A DNA stretch of 64,000 bases from Athripsodes cinereus (GCA_947579605.1 OX388305.1:32315542-32379541), one strand, 5' to 3'. Counted from the first letter of the stretch, positions 35,428-47,900 are shown. The notes: generated from the letters alone by a model not told the origin. Program-made: numbers and translations.

Positions 35428-35692
35428 CCGTGGAGCACCCGGTAAAGAATTGGTCTCCCACTCTTCTCCGTGAGTTTTCGAGTGTCCTGTAAGAGGCAGG
35501 TGTTCGAAAAAATTAAGACATTGTACACCTTAAATTCAGCGATGAGATTTGCCACCCATCCTGAATGTCTTGATTTTGTATTGGCACGAAGAGGACGGCT
35601 TCCATGTTTCTTACATGCAGCTGGTCTGCTGGCTACCCCACTTGTGGGATATGCCGTGATGGTGTAGTAGTAGTAGTAGTAGTAGTGTTACA
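35428..35692 (+). mobile_element. Family A retroposon, best copy
   Basis: The most complete copy: GTGGAGCACCCGGTAAAGAA at the 5' side, GTTTTCGAGTGTCCTGTAAG, AAATTCAGCGATGAGATTTG, CCACCCATCCTGAATGTCTT, GGCTACCCCACTTGTGGGAT and ATGCCGTGATGG, then five to six TAG units. The microsatellite tail indicates a non-LTR-type retroposon. About a dozen copies or fragments occur in this window in both orientations. Confidence 0.75.
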
Positions 35693-35883
35693 ATTTTAGT
35701 AGTAGGTACCAATAACTGGTATTACCAGAGGAGCGTATTAGGTGCACGGTATGTCTTATACGGATGGAACACTACATAGGGATACAAATATTTAGTTCTA
35801 GGAACATATTATTATGTAAAAGTAAATATAAGTACATGACTTGATTTTAACATAGGTATATGGACGATTCTCTCAAAATGAAC

Positions 35884-35970
35884 TAGTCCGAAATTAAGAC
35901 AAGTAGCTTATATTATGGATACTTGTGCGACGATACACATTGTATATAGCACCATACACCAACCACATAA
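35884..35970 (-). mobile_element. SINE2 tail, degenerate
   Basis: AGTCCGAAATTAAGAC, TTATGGATACTTGTGCGACG and ATACACATTGTATATAGC align with the 3' part of SINE2 in - orientation. The head is absent. Confidence 0.6.
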
Positions 35971-36139
35971 TAGATAGGTATACTTTTTATATAATTGTTA
36001 TAAGTCTCCCAATGTTTCGCTTAAAAAATATTATTCATCTACAGCATACACGTGTATAAAAATAATAATTATGTATATGATCTATAACTGCTATACTAAT
36101 TAGACTGTTCTAGTGTTATGGATCATCATTATCTAATAG

Positions 36140-36306
36140 AGTTTGTCGGTAGCCTGGAGGTAGGGTCTCGGCCTCCAGAACAAGGGGTCCGTGGTTCGAT
36201 CCCAGGTGCCGGCAAACTCCCCTTTCACGGCACATACTTTTAGCTTAGTGTGAAAGGTGTATAAGGTTGTATTTGGGTTTATAACAAACCCAGATATATC
36301 TTTTCT
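36140..36306 (+). mobile_element. SINE1 copy with pol III boxes
   Basis: Box A TAGCCTGGAGG (36150-36160) and box B GGTTCGATCCC (36193-36203; matches the tRNA consensus) head the element. The body AGGTGCCGGCAAACTCCCC, CACGGCACATACTTTTAGC and the tail ATATATCTTTTCT follow. The reference copy for SINE1 in this window. Confidence 0.85.
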
Positions 36307-36318
36307 GAAAAAAATAAT

Positions 36319-36624
36319 TCTCGTGTCACGGTGTTTATCATACTCCTCCTTAACAACGGCTGAACCGATTTTTTTGATGAAATTTTGTGTGCTTATCGGG
36401 TAGGTCTGAGAATGGGCCAACATCTATTTTTCATACCCCTAAAAGTTAAGGGTGGTCCACCCCGATTTTTAAATTTATTTTTTAGACATTTTTTTTTATG
36501 GTAAGGCATTAAAAAATACAGGCCTAAATTTTCACCCTTCTACCATCAACTCTTATTTTTAATAGAGATATTAGTAATAAAGAAATAATGTATGTGGCAG
36601 AACAAAGTTTGCCGGGTCAGCTAG
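36319..36624 (+). mobile_element. Short non-autonomous Helitron
   Basis: The 5' end is TCTCGTGTCACGGTG and the 3' end is GGGTCAGCTAG followed by T, the CTRR|T pattern of Helitrons. A hairpin GGCAGAAC...GTTTGCC (36596-36613) lies just upstream of the CTAG, as Helitrons require for termination. There are no inverted ends and no target duplication. No Rep/helicase coding. It starts 13 bp after the SINE1 copy. Confidence 0.75.
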
Positions 36625-37068
36625 TAATTCTATAGGTTCCTCATTTTATAATTTAGCCCATACCAGAACTTACTCATAGAACCTACACAGTATTGGCTAT
36701 AAGAGAAAACAACAGCTTGGAGAATTGGTAAAGAAAATTGATATGTTTCACATATATTTCAATCCAAGAGTTATCAAATGTGTGGACCATTTTTTAGTCT
36801 CAGTTTTCACGATTTAGTTTGGTTAAATAATGTATAGACATTTTGTTTATATTTTCTTGGACTCAGTTTTCACTTTTGGTTTTGGTTTACGCGTGAAAAG
36901 TCTACCTCTTGTCATCACATTTTTATTTTGGTATAAGAGTTTGAAATATTTCACGTTCTCCCCACTTTTATTCAACAATTTATTGAAAGAAGTATAAGGC
37001 TGTATTTGGGCTTAGAACAAAAACCCAGATAAATCTTTCATTGTCAATTTCAAAAAAAATCAATTAAT

Positions 37069-37205
37069 TAAGAGCCACCTTATATTTAGTTTGACTTTTA
37101 AGAGCCAAGGAAGGGGCATGCCATTTCAATGGTAATTTTCCATACTATTCCCATACATACTTATACAGTTGTCTAGTTTTGCCCCCTTCCCTCCCCTCCC
37201 GGTAC
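37069..37205 (+). repeat. Dispersed repeat, copy 2
   Basis: Second copy of the 58-220 repeat (AAGAGCCACCTTATATTTAG ... TTTTCCATACTATTCCCATA ... C-rich tail). A SINE1 tail scrap precedes it at 36990-37040. Confidence 0.55.
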
Positions 37206-37494
37206 ACACATTCCGTTACAAATCTTGAGCCGTAGTTGTTTACTAATTCTCGGTTTTTTCCGTCTATTTCAATTCATAATGATATTCTAATGGGTACATT
37301 ATGTTACCTGTATTCGGTGTATTTCTTGTTGCTGGGCCAATTTTATAATAGATTTTACATAATCCACTATTTTAATAAAAAAAATAACAAACCAATTATC
37401 AGCATAATAATTTTCTATTTTCATAAATAGGCATACACGGATTTTGTCACTACTGTCCGGCGTTTTCATTTTTTTATTTTGTACAAAATACATT

Positions 37495-37660
37495 CATCTA
37501 TCCCATCATGGCATCTCCTATAACTGGGATGACAAGCGGACCAACTGCTTGTAATAAACATGCAAGGTATAGTTTCCGTGTCAATAAAGTTAAGAAATTT
37601 AGAATGGGTGGCATACCTTATATGTAAAACATCTAATCTTAAAAAGTGAGATGACATCTG
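37495..37660 (-). mobile_element. Family A retroposon fragment
   Basis: CCCATCATGGCATCTCC, CTGGGATGACAAGCGGACCA, AATAAACATGCAAGG and GAATGGGTGGCATACC match the - orientation of family A. Confidence 0.55.
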
Positions 37661-37892
37661 AACGCATACGAATTTAATTTATACGAGTTATATTCACATA
37701 GACAAGATTATGTCTTTCATCATTTGTCTTTCACTCTTTCATAACTACATTGCGATAGACTGGACGAAAATGATAGAAGACACAAACAAGATGAAAAAAT
37801 GTTTATCGATGTTATTTTTACAATTAACCATTGTATGAGGTCATATATGTAAATTCAATACACAAAAATGACATACAACGTCACCACATTTG

Positions 37893-37974
37893 ATAGTGTC
37901 CCGGACGGGACTTGAACCCGCAACCTATCTTGTCGCGAGATGTGCTTTGTCCAATAAAGTCGCCCGGTAGATTT
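37893..37974 (-). repeat. tRNA-like sequence, probable SINE head
   Basis: On the - strand it contains GCGGGTTCAAGTCCCGTCCG, with a good box B (GGTTCAAGTCC) and a T-stem-like pairing GCGGG/CCCGT. An ACCGGGCGAC stretch about 45 nt upstream could be box A. The acceptor stem does not close, so it is not a convincing tRNA gene. Confidence 0.45.
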
Positions 37975-38185
37975 CTTTTCTAAGCCTTATGTGGTAGTTT
38001 CATGTGTTGAATTTACAAGATGAAAGAAGAAGCCAGAATTAAAATATCAATTATTTCAACTTGGATTTTTCCAGATCCTATGCAGCTTACCACCTGAACA
38101 TTTAGAGATGGAGAGATAAGTTAAGAAAAGTTACTATAAAAAAAACTAAGTGTTACCTAAGGAGGTGATTAAAATCGTACTTCTA

Positions 38186-38330
38186 CCACCATATCATCAC
38201 GGCACATCCTCTCAATTGGGGTAGCCAGTAGACCAGTTGTATGTAATAAACATGCAAGTTGCCAACAAAACTTTAGACATTCAGAATGGATAGCAAATCT
38301 CATCGCTGAATTTGAGATTAAAATCGTTCG
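38186..38330 (-). mobile_element. Family A retroposon fragment
   Basis: ACCACCATATCATCACGGCA, ATTGGGGTAGCCAGTAG, AATAAACATGCAAG, CATTCAGAATGG and ATCTCATCGCTGAATTTGAG follow the family A order in - orientation. It lies about 530 bp upstream of gene 1. Confidence 0.65.
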
Positions 38331-38790
38331 ACTATGTAACACTGATAATATTTTTATTTTTTTTTTATATAGAAGATGAATTAATACCTACCTACCTACC
38401 TTTCCAAATTAACTACGAAAATCGAGTTCATAATTGTTTAAGTAAGTACAAACATTGTATATTATTGTACTTAGTATATAAGTTATATAAAAAATAATAA
38501 CATAAACAAACTCGTCACAGTCGAATAGAGTTATATAAGAATAAATAATAATGAAATAATCGTGTATCGGTATAAGTAAGTGGTAGGATGGTAGGTATTA
38601 GTTACCTGTTAGAAAGATCACCATGGAGTCTGGTTGGTAGTAAAGCTTGCAATATAAATAAGAATCGCATGCCGCGCTGTAATCATTCTCTTGCGGTGGT
38701 TACATGTCTTCTCTTGTCTTGTCTTTCTCTCCACCTAAGAGACTACGTGCTCGCTCGTAGACCATTTCCCATGAAGTTATAGCCACACAA

Positions 38791-38801
38791 TATTAACTCG
38801 C
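38791..38801 (+). promoter_or_regulatory. Motif shared with gene 2 leader
   Basis: TATTAACTCGC occurs 56 nt upstream of the gene 1 ATG and again at 54990-55000 upstream of gene 2. It is followed in both by a GT..AGAG-type stretch and GTAAAATT/GTTAAATT. Conservation between duplicates suggests part of the original promoter or 5' leader. A TCAGTA at 38825-38830 fits the arthropod initiator but has no TATA box at the right distance, so the gene 1 start site is not settled. Confidence 0.4.
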
Positions 38802-38856
38802 TGTACGAGAGTACGAGGTAAAATTCAGTAGTGATTTGTGAAAAGTTTTATTCAAC

Positions 38857-38936
38857 ATGGATAGTGCACAATTTCGTGAATTTGGGAAAGCTGCAGTGGA
38901 TTACATCGCGGATTATATGGATAGTCTGAGAGACAG
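38857..38936 (+). CDS. amd: Gene 1 exon 1
   Basis: 26 codons plus two bases, starting [20 protein letters not shown]. The ATG is preceded by TTCAAC. It ends AGACAG before the donor GTTAGT. Same length and phase as exon 1 of gene 2. Confidence 0.88.
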
Positions 38937-41900
38937 GTTAGTTTGTTTTTTTTTTATATGAGCCTTTAAGTGTATAAATAAAGAAATAAAACATTTCTTT
39001 ATTTATACACTTACTATTCCGTGCCCTATCCCAAGTGGGGTAGACAGAGAGAATAGAACGTCACATAGATCTGTCCTTCTTTCGCTTTTTCTACACTCAA
39101 CTACAAACAATTTCTCATGCACGTCTGTCGATTTTTCTTACTCAACACACACAACGGGCATCCTTCTTTAACACCAATATTTTATTTTAATTTGTATAAG
39201 ACGTGTTATGTATCTTTTATTATTCATATTCATCATAACCTCAATTTATCCAATCTCTATATAATTTATTATAATTGTTTTATTCTATTACTATTGTTGT
39301 TTTGTTCAACGTAACTACTAATTTTGTTACATCTTAATGTTTGCTTTTATAAATTTGTACCAATTCACATTTTATTATTTTTGTCTGACATTTTTTTTTA
39401 CTTTGTTATATATTATGTTTAACGTGTAAATGGCTCACGCCGTGTACGAGTGAAATAAATTTAAAAAAAATGTATTTATATAATCTAAATATAAGCCTCG
39501 GCATACAAACTAATAATATGAATATGAAAATGTATGATAACTGTCGTAGAAAGAGTTAATCTTCTTTGCATAAAATTGTTCTGAATTGGAAATGTTCATG
39601 GTTTCCGGGTTGGGATGAATCTTTAAAAGCAAACTTAATAATATCTGTTTTATATTTGAAAAATAACAATGTTAATAACACGTAGGTATTTTAATTAATA
39701 AATTTTAATTATATTGCATGGGAACATGATATCTAGTAGTAGGCTCTACATAATTATGTATAGTACGCCCTATAAAGTAATTAAGAAATATATAGATTGG
39801 TAGATATGAAGTTCGTGGTACTTGTACGAGACATGATTTTAATAAAATTTCTATATATATAATGAGTTACAATCCATTGGATTGGTCTGCAACGAGTTTG
39901 GACTTTCTTCTCCATTCCTCCCTATTCTCAGCCAGTCTCTTCAACTCCACGTATGAGCCACAGCTCATGTCCCTCTTCCTCACCCTCATACAATTTCTAT
40001 CTAAGATTAATATAGAAATTTTCCTGAGAATATTTGTGGCTTTTTGAAGACAATATTATTCACGTGCGCCAAATATTTACTTTTAACAAAAGCACCATTT
40101 ATAACGATTTATTTCATGGAGCACCAGGAAAAGAATTGGTCTCCCACTCTTTTCAGTAAGTTTTCGAGTGTCCTGTAAAAGGCAGGTGTTCGAAAATATC
40201 TTGAATGTCTTAATTTTTTGTTGACACAGAGAGGGCAGCATAATATTTGTTTCATGTTATTGGTCTGCTGGCTGTCCCGCTTGTGGGATATGCCATGATG
40301 GTATAGTAGTAAGTAGTAGTTATTACAGTTATCAAATATCATACTTCTACAGTTGCTACTTTTAGGGGTTGGATTTGTGGGCTTCAGTAGATATGTACCT
40401 ATATTTTTTTGTATGTGTTTTATATATTTATTTTATATTTTTTACTTTATTACATTGTTTACATTTTTATGAATGTTTAAGCTTTTTTAATTCTTCCTTC
40501 ACCTTTTTATTCAATAAAGCACCTCAAATTTATGTTTATTATTTGGTAAGAAAGGGATCTTAATTGGTTTGCTCGTTTTTATAACTAAAAGTTTATTTGT
40601 CACTATTGATTTAATACTCGCGCACTTTCGTCAAGTTAGCTTGCAATTATCAAGAGAATTAATACAAGAATTTTTTTCTTAAAGTCACATGCAGCAACAA
40701 TTTTTTTATGTAGGTGCTTAAAAATAGAAAAGAAGGGGTAAGGAAGTAGGAGGAGTTAAGACAATGGTGGATGAGTAATTGGTTTTAACCATGGTAATGA
40801 ATGGGGTTTTTTAATTTAATTCTTTATTCAAATAATATTGTTTACAATTACATAAATTTACAACAAAAGACAATGAAAGATACATAATAATATGACAGCC
40901 ACACTAGCCATAAGGCTGTGTCGTGGCAGAGGAACAATAAATTTATCATGTTAAACAATCACAAAAATAAACAACAAGTGAGTCAGTATGTCAGTCTGTG
41001 CAGATAGTTAAAATGAGTTATGTCATGAGTGAGTGAGTCAGTGAGCGAGCTAGCAATTTTTTATATCAAATATGTTTAAAATGTCTTTTCACAATGTTTA
41101 TATTTATTGTTAGAACTGGATCATAATCCATAATAAATAAATAAAATAAAAAAAAATCCCGACCATTCTTATAGGTTGTTATATTTTTTATTAGCTAGTT
41201 ACATGAGCACAATAAATTCATATAACTCCTTGTGTCGATACTTATACCAGCAGTTTTCATATAATATACTTAAATATTTAGTTTTAAAAAATTTAATTAA
41301 AAAACTATGTCTTCACTTAAAGTATTTTATATTTTTCAAAATCTTTTCGGACTACGTCCATCTTCAATGAAAAAATACTTAAAACTAAAAGTATTTTTTC
41401 ACCGAGGATGGACGTAGTTCGAAAAGCTTTTGAAAAATATAATTATAATACTTTAAGTGAAAGACACAGTGTTTTAGTTTAATTTTATCAAACTAAATAT
41501 TTAGGTAATTATGATGAACTTTCACAGTGTTTGCTCTTCAAAAATAAATAAATTATTATAGTATAAATTTACAATCTTAATTTATAATCTTCTTAAATAG
41601 ATGGGTTGCAATACTTTGTTCAAATAAATTTACTTGTTGCAAGTTTATAAAATTAGGCTTAGAGAATTTTCGTTCAATCACTGACGTATGATGCTTGATA
41701 ATATTACCATAATTATGTACAAAATAATTAATGGAGACCTACATACATCCATAAGTATCAATCAGATATTACAAATTATTTATTTATTACTCAATTCAAT
41801 CAAATACAGAGTGAACGTTTTACAATATTACAAACCTGTCAATAATCGTTAGATAGGTACAATTAATTACAGGAAGATAAGTATTACATATGTCTTTGAA

Positions 41901-44900
41901 ATATAAAAACAATAAAACCATGCTGCATATTAACTTCCTATTCTGTATAAACAATAATTTCTAAGAAATAATGTTTATAGGTATAGGCACATATTTTTTC
42001 TCAGCAGTGTTAAATTGTTTTTTACAAAACTTCTTCTATCTCACGTTTAAAATCTTGTTTATTTCATAGCAATAATGAAAAAAAAAAACAAATTCTCTTT
42101 CCGTGGAATTATTGTATAGAGTAGGTCTCTCACTGTTTTTTGTAAGTTTTCAAAAGTCCTACAATTGACAGGTGCCTATTCGTAAAACTTACGTATTAGA
42201 CAAGGATTAGGTACATGAAAATTCTTCGAAATACAATTGTTCGAAAAATACTACTATACTATACCATCACGGCATATCCCACAAGTGGGGTAGCCAGCAG
42301 ATCAGCTGCACGTAAGATTCATGCAAACTGTCCTCTTCGTGCCAATATAAAATCAAGACATTCAGGATGGGTGGCAAGCCTCATCGCTGAATTTAAGATG
42401 TAAAATGTCTTATTTTTTTCGAAAAATTATTATTCGATTTAGCAAATCTTCGAATAACATTTGTTCGACTATCAATTATTCGAATTACAATTAACGGAAA
42501 GTGAATTGTTCGACTAACATTTGTTAGAAAACCACATTCTTCAAACTATTTTATATTAATCTAAATGTATTTTATTTTGATGTTCAGAAGCAGATCATAT
42601 TGACACGATTATATTACGTTTCATATAAAACCCCAGCCAACTGTGGACGAGTTCATAAAGAACAAATGTTATTTTAGTTTCTTAAGAAAATGAGGCAATC
42701 GCGTTCATACCTAATTATAAATATATTTAAATTATTTTTCCAAACGTTTGACACTATTTAAATAAATCGATTGCTAACTGAGTCGTATTATATAATATTA
42801 CTTCGCTAAGCGAGTCACTTTTCGCCGGAAATAGGAGCAATATTATCTGTCTTGATAATAAAAATTCGAAGAATTGTGTTTCGGATAATTGTTGTTACCA
42901 ATATAACGTATGAAAATTCGAACAATTGTGTTTTCTGATAATTGTGGATTCGAATAATTGTCATTCGAAAAAAAGTGAATTCGTACAAATGTTTTTTCGA
43001 AGAATTGTCAATTCGAATAATTGTGATTCGAATAATTTTCCTGTCACCCTAGACAAGTACCTAACATCTATAAATCAGCAACGTGGCATACTACCCATCT
43101 TGATGTTTTATTTGTTTTTTTTTATCGGCAAGGAGATGGCAATCTACATGTTTGCTATTTATAGTAAATTTGCTGACTACCCCACTTATAGGATATGCCG
43201 TAATATTATAATGGTAATAGTAGTTAATAGCATCTCATTTATCACACAATTATATACTTGAATCAAATATAATTTAAGAGGTACACAAAGAATCAATTCA
43301 AATACATCCCAATGCATTGAATCTGGGAAAAGAGTACAATTTTGTTTCTTGTATTTTTATTTCTAAATCAATTTTAAAATGAAGTTTTTCTCGAGGATAG
43401 AGGCAAATTTTCATTGTATTAATTAAAATATAATGTAGCCAGCGAAATACAAACATTTCTGCATTCATCTTATATATAAAAGGAAGTGGTGTGTGCTACA
43501 ACACTTATAACTCAAGAATGGCTGTACCGATTTGAATGATCTCTGATTTGTTGGATTCTTCTCCGCCCGGAATAAACTATAGGCTATTAAAACATCTTAC
43601 AAATTCACGGTAAGAAAAAATACAAAGAAAATTATTTACGCCATACATTTTTAATTTCAATAAACAATGCAATATGGAGAATAAACAAAATCACCGATGA
43701 AGTTTTTTTATTTTTATTAAAGAATAATTTTTCTATACATTTTCAAAGTAGAATCGTAATCCATACAATTTAACATCTGTGGTTCTGATATTTCACAGGG
43801 CAGAAACCAGCCTCCTCCATTCACAGCGTCTCTGTGCCAATTGCGTCACCTCTTTCCACGACATTCCTTGCGCTCTGATATCGTTGTCATAGGAACGGTG
43901 TATTGTGAAAGAGGGACGCCCGGGACGACGGAACCCCTGCGGACGGAAGAACAGTGCTCTTTTTGGCCAACTATCATTAGGCATTCTCAAAACATGTCAC
44001 AGCCAGGACCATCGTCTCTCCTGTATTACGGAGATTACAGGTCTCTGCTGTGTGTGCCGGCGCACAGCATCATTTGTAACATGTTATACCATTTGAAATC
44101 CAAAATCCTACCCATAGTACCCATAATACAAGATTCGTATCTTAGTTTGGGACTAGCTCGATGTGTGTGAATTGTCTATTATGTAAAAAAAATTAATGGA
44201 ACTTATGAATTAATTCTACATATGGCAACAATTTCCTCATGTTTCGAAAATATTACTTGTTCTATGGAAAAAAGTACTAAACAACGGGTGGGGCCGCTAA
44301 ACTGCGAAAGTTCCAAATGAATTAATTTTTTTTACATTATACCTACGACGACACACTTGGACAATTACGGGAGTTTGTAAAGAGATTAATAATATTAATC
44401 ATTCATAAAGTCAGTGGGAGATGGCAGAAGACCGGTGGGCCGCCCTAGAAGAAGCTGGCAAGGGCAGGTGTCGAACCTGTGTGTTGAAAGGATTGGTTTG
44501 GGGTGGCCAGAGGTCCTGGAAGCACCGATGGCCGGGGTTCTCTGGAGGAGATATCTATAGGGGCAATGGGACCCCGACTGTACTAGGACAGGGAGAAGAA
44601 GATGTATGTATGTAATCATTCATTGATTCTTAGGCGGTACGAAGTTCGCTGGGACAGCTAGTACTTAATATTAGTGAAAAACGTAAGATGTGATTTTTTC
44701 CTATACTACTAGGTATTACAGCATCAAGCTATATCCCACAAAAATGGTAACCAGCGGACTTGTCGCATGTAATAAAAATGCAAGCTATCTTCCCTGTGCC
44801 AATAATAAATTATTTAATACATTCAGGATGGGTGGCTAACCTCATTGTAGAATTTAAATCTATAATGAATTATTTCGAACATCTGCCTTCTAAACAACAC

Positions 44901-47900
44901 TCGAAAACTTACGAAAAACCTATTCTTTGCAGGGTGTCATACGTCTTAATACAAATGTATTGCTTGGGTAAAGACCCATTATATTAATACTTACTTCAAC
45001 ACAACCATATCAGTGTCATCTACATAATATGTGCCTACATACGTTTAAAATAAATTATTAGTGGGTAATAATATTCGTTAATTAAGATATTTCTCCAAAA
45101 TAAATTAGTATCATATGATTTCTAATTAAATAAATTTTATATAGGTCGGTAACTTCTTAATTATTGCATCGATGGTTTATTACGTTTACAAAAAATATTG
45201 CGTTTTACCACCGATAAAATATATTTCGTAAAACAAAATATTTTGTAAATGTAAACTTCAAATTCTTCAGCAATGACAAAACTATGCGTAACTTTAGTAG
45301 GTATATATTATCTTTTTTGCCAATGTTTTTTGGTGAACGGGATTTGATGAACTGAAGCTATTTTTTGTTTTTGATCTTTTTCGAAATATACGACAATAAA
45401 AATAAAACAAAGCTTTGAAGTATACATACACAACCCCTTTTTATATATGAGTTACGTACTACATGGGCTGTAGGTACTTATTTATTATAAGTAAATATTT
45501 AACAACTTTCATGACACAGGTTTTTCGCTTACCGTGAAAAATGTATAAGGTTGTATTTGGGTTTATTTAAAAGAGAACTTGTTCTTTTTTAAAAAAAAGA
45601 TACATATTTATTACAAGCTTTTTTCATCCGACGTCGCTCGGAATTTTATAAACAGATAAAAAAGATAAATTATACAAATACATGAGTTAAAATGTCACAA
45701 TGTTCATGAAAAAATGGGTAGGTATTTGTATGAAATAAAAGTAGGTTCTAAAAATCTTTTATCAATATAAAACCTTCAAGTAAAACCCCACACAACCATA
45801 TTTAATTTAAAAAATAATAAGTGATGAAATATTTGAAAACTTGTATTTAATTTTAAAAAAATAGTAGGGTAAATGTCCTATTTTGAGAAAAAAAATAACT
45901 AGTTGTTACCTACCTAAAAAAGGAATATGTATGAATTGTAGTAAGTTCTTATCAATAGGGAGTTTTTCTTGTAAAGTACCTATATTTAAGTAAAGTGTAT
46001 TGAAGTATACAATTAGTATATTTTTTTCCTGGTGTGATTTTCAGGCAAGTACTTCCATCTGTAAAACCGGGATACATGAGAGAACTCCTCCCCAGTGAAG
46101 TTCCAGAGAAACCTGAAAGCTGGCAGGAAGTCCTCAAGGACATGGACAGAGTTATTATGCCTGGTGTAAGAAAACTTTACAACAGATACAAATTTATATT
46201 TTGGTTATTTAAATTCAAGACTCGACATAAGAAAATATCGAATAGAAACTTTATAAAATAAAACTGAATTCGATTGAGATAACAAGCTTTCAGAATGTAA
46301 CTTTGGTTCTAGGCTGGCCTAAGTGATAAAATAGGGGATCCCAAAAAATGGTTCATTCTATGGTTTGCATTAAATGTATCTCGATTGGTGGACCTAATAT
46401 CGCGATGGTGGAAATGGCAAAATTAGTGAACGCTGTTCATGGACACCGAAACAGATCACTTAAGCCAGTCGAGAGTCAAATCGTTAGCGTAGGGAGGACT
46501 TTTTCCGATTAGATTTTGCACAGTGTTACATTGTGTAAACATATTTGTCTGATTGGTTTTGGTAAATATTGTAAAAATGGTAAATATTCTAAACTCAAAA
46601 GAAAAACAATTCCTTTGTTGAATATTTCTACTATGAATATAAAATTGCTTATTTGAATACTTATATTTCTTTTAACATCAACAATAATAATTATTAATAC
46701 ACAATCAGATAAATAAGTTAATAACTATTGACATTGACATGAATGCAATAGAGATGATGATGGACATAATATGCACCTTCTTTAATGATTTATTAGTGTG
46801 ACTGTAGAACAAAATAAAAAGAAAATAAATAAAATATTGAACCTAACAATGGGCATTAGAGCTATGTTTTACAAACAATATTTTTTATGAGTTGTATTTT
46901 TTTGTTGCACTTCTTTAGTTTAGCATTATATTATATTTTATGATATTTTTTTCAGATGACCCATTGGAATTCGCCTCAATTCCACGCCTTCTATCCCACA
47001 GCAAATAGTTTCCCTGGTATAGTCGGGGAGATGTTGAGCGCTGGAATGGGCACAATTGGATTTAGCTGGGTGAGTTATACCAATTGCTCTCACACTCTTG
47101 TCCGTAAGTCGAGTCTGGAGTGGTCCGAGCTAGTCTGCTGGCTACCCCACTTGTAGGATATCCCGTGATGGCGTAGTAGTAGACAGTTATAAAAACGAAA
47201 ATTGTACCTAATTGGGGAATAATACTGAGTACTAATATACTTGCACACACGTGATTAAAAGATAAATTAAAATCATTTACAAACTAGTATACGTTTATTT
47301 TGTTAATAACATATTATCCTATTTTTTAATAACAATGTGCCTCTGAATATTATTTTGTACATGATCACACGATCTCCCAGAAGCGATGTTACTATCTAAC
47401 TCAATGTAATATGTGACCATAATATACACCGATAGATTATAATTATGGTTCTGGATGTTAAATGAACACATCTCATTAACAGCTGTTATTTCCTCTGCTA
47501 TATTATGTACCTTCTTATATTAATTAATGCTCTATTATGTTGTCACTTACACAAAATTATTTTTGACCAGATTTAATGAAATGAAAACTAATTTATTGAC
47601 ATTATTATACCTATATATAGAGAAGTTTAAAATCTGCATGAAATTTCTCAGTTATTAATTACGCAAATCGTAGAATTTTCATATAATGCTTTTGAAATTG
47701 AAAACAAGGTAGGTATCATTATAAAACTCATTAATTTGCTGAGACATCAGGCTTGTTTAATTTCGAGATTCATTTCAATTCATTTTCTGAGAACGAATTT
47801 TCTTAAGGATCTCATTGGGATTAATTGTATTGGATGCTCTGTTTTAAGGTTTCCTTAATTTTCCCATTATATACGTTCTACTGAGATAATTAAACGTTGT

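Larger units (their letters stand above)
42108..43228 (+). mobile_element. Family A retroposon split by a hAT element
   Basis: The 5' half (42108-42204: TAGGTCTCTCACTG, GTAAGTTTTCAAAAGTCCTA, ACAGGTGCCTATTCG) and 3' half (43050-43228: ATAAATCAGCAACGTGGCAT, CTACCCATCTTGATGTTTT, GCTGACTACCCCACTTATAG, GATATGCCGTAATATT) are one + strand family A copy. The hAT element at 42205-43049 inserted in between with duplication of TAGACAAG. Confidence 0.75.
43468..44661 (+). mobile_element. Helitron carrying LINE and SINE fragments
   Basis: The 5' end TCTTATATATAAAAGG, preceded by A, is followed by CTCAAGAATGGCTGTACCGA, a typical lepidopteran Helitron start. The 3' end GCGGTACGAAGTTCGCTGGG, CAGCTAG and then T has the degraded hairpin and CTAG terminus. 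Inside lie a LINE fragment (43796-44097), a SINE2 tail (44098-44180) and a GC-richer block at 44400-44600 related to 4466-4560. Whether they were captured by the Helitron or inserted later is unresolved. Confidence 0.65.

Noticed and set aside
38588..38782. 64-codon frame just upstream of gene 1
   Set aside because: No homology or protein-like features. It lies in the likely promoter or leader region.
42860..43045. Satellite array or CRISPR-like repeats
   Set aside because: The TTCGAA units are irregular in spacing and inverted at the other end of an element with an 8-bp target duplication, so they are subterminal transposon repeats.
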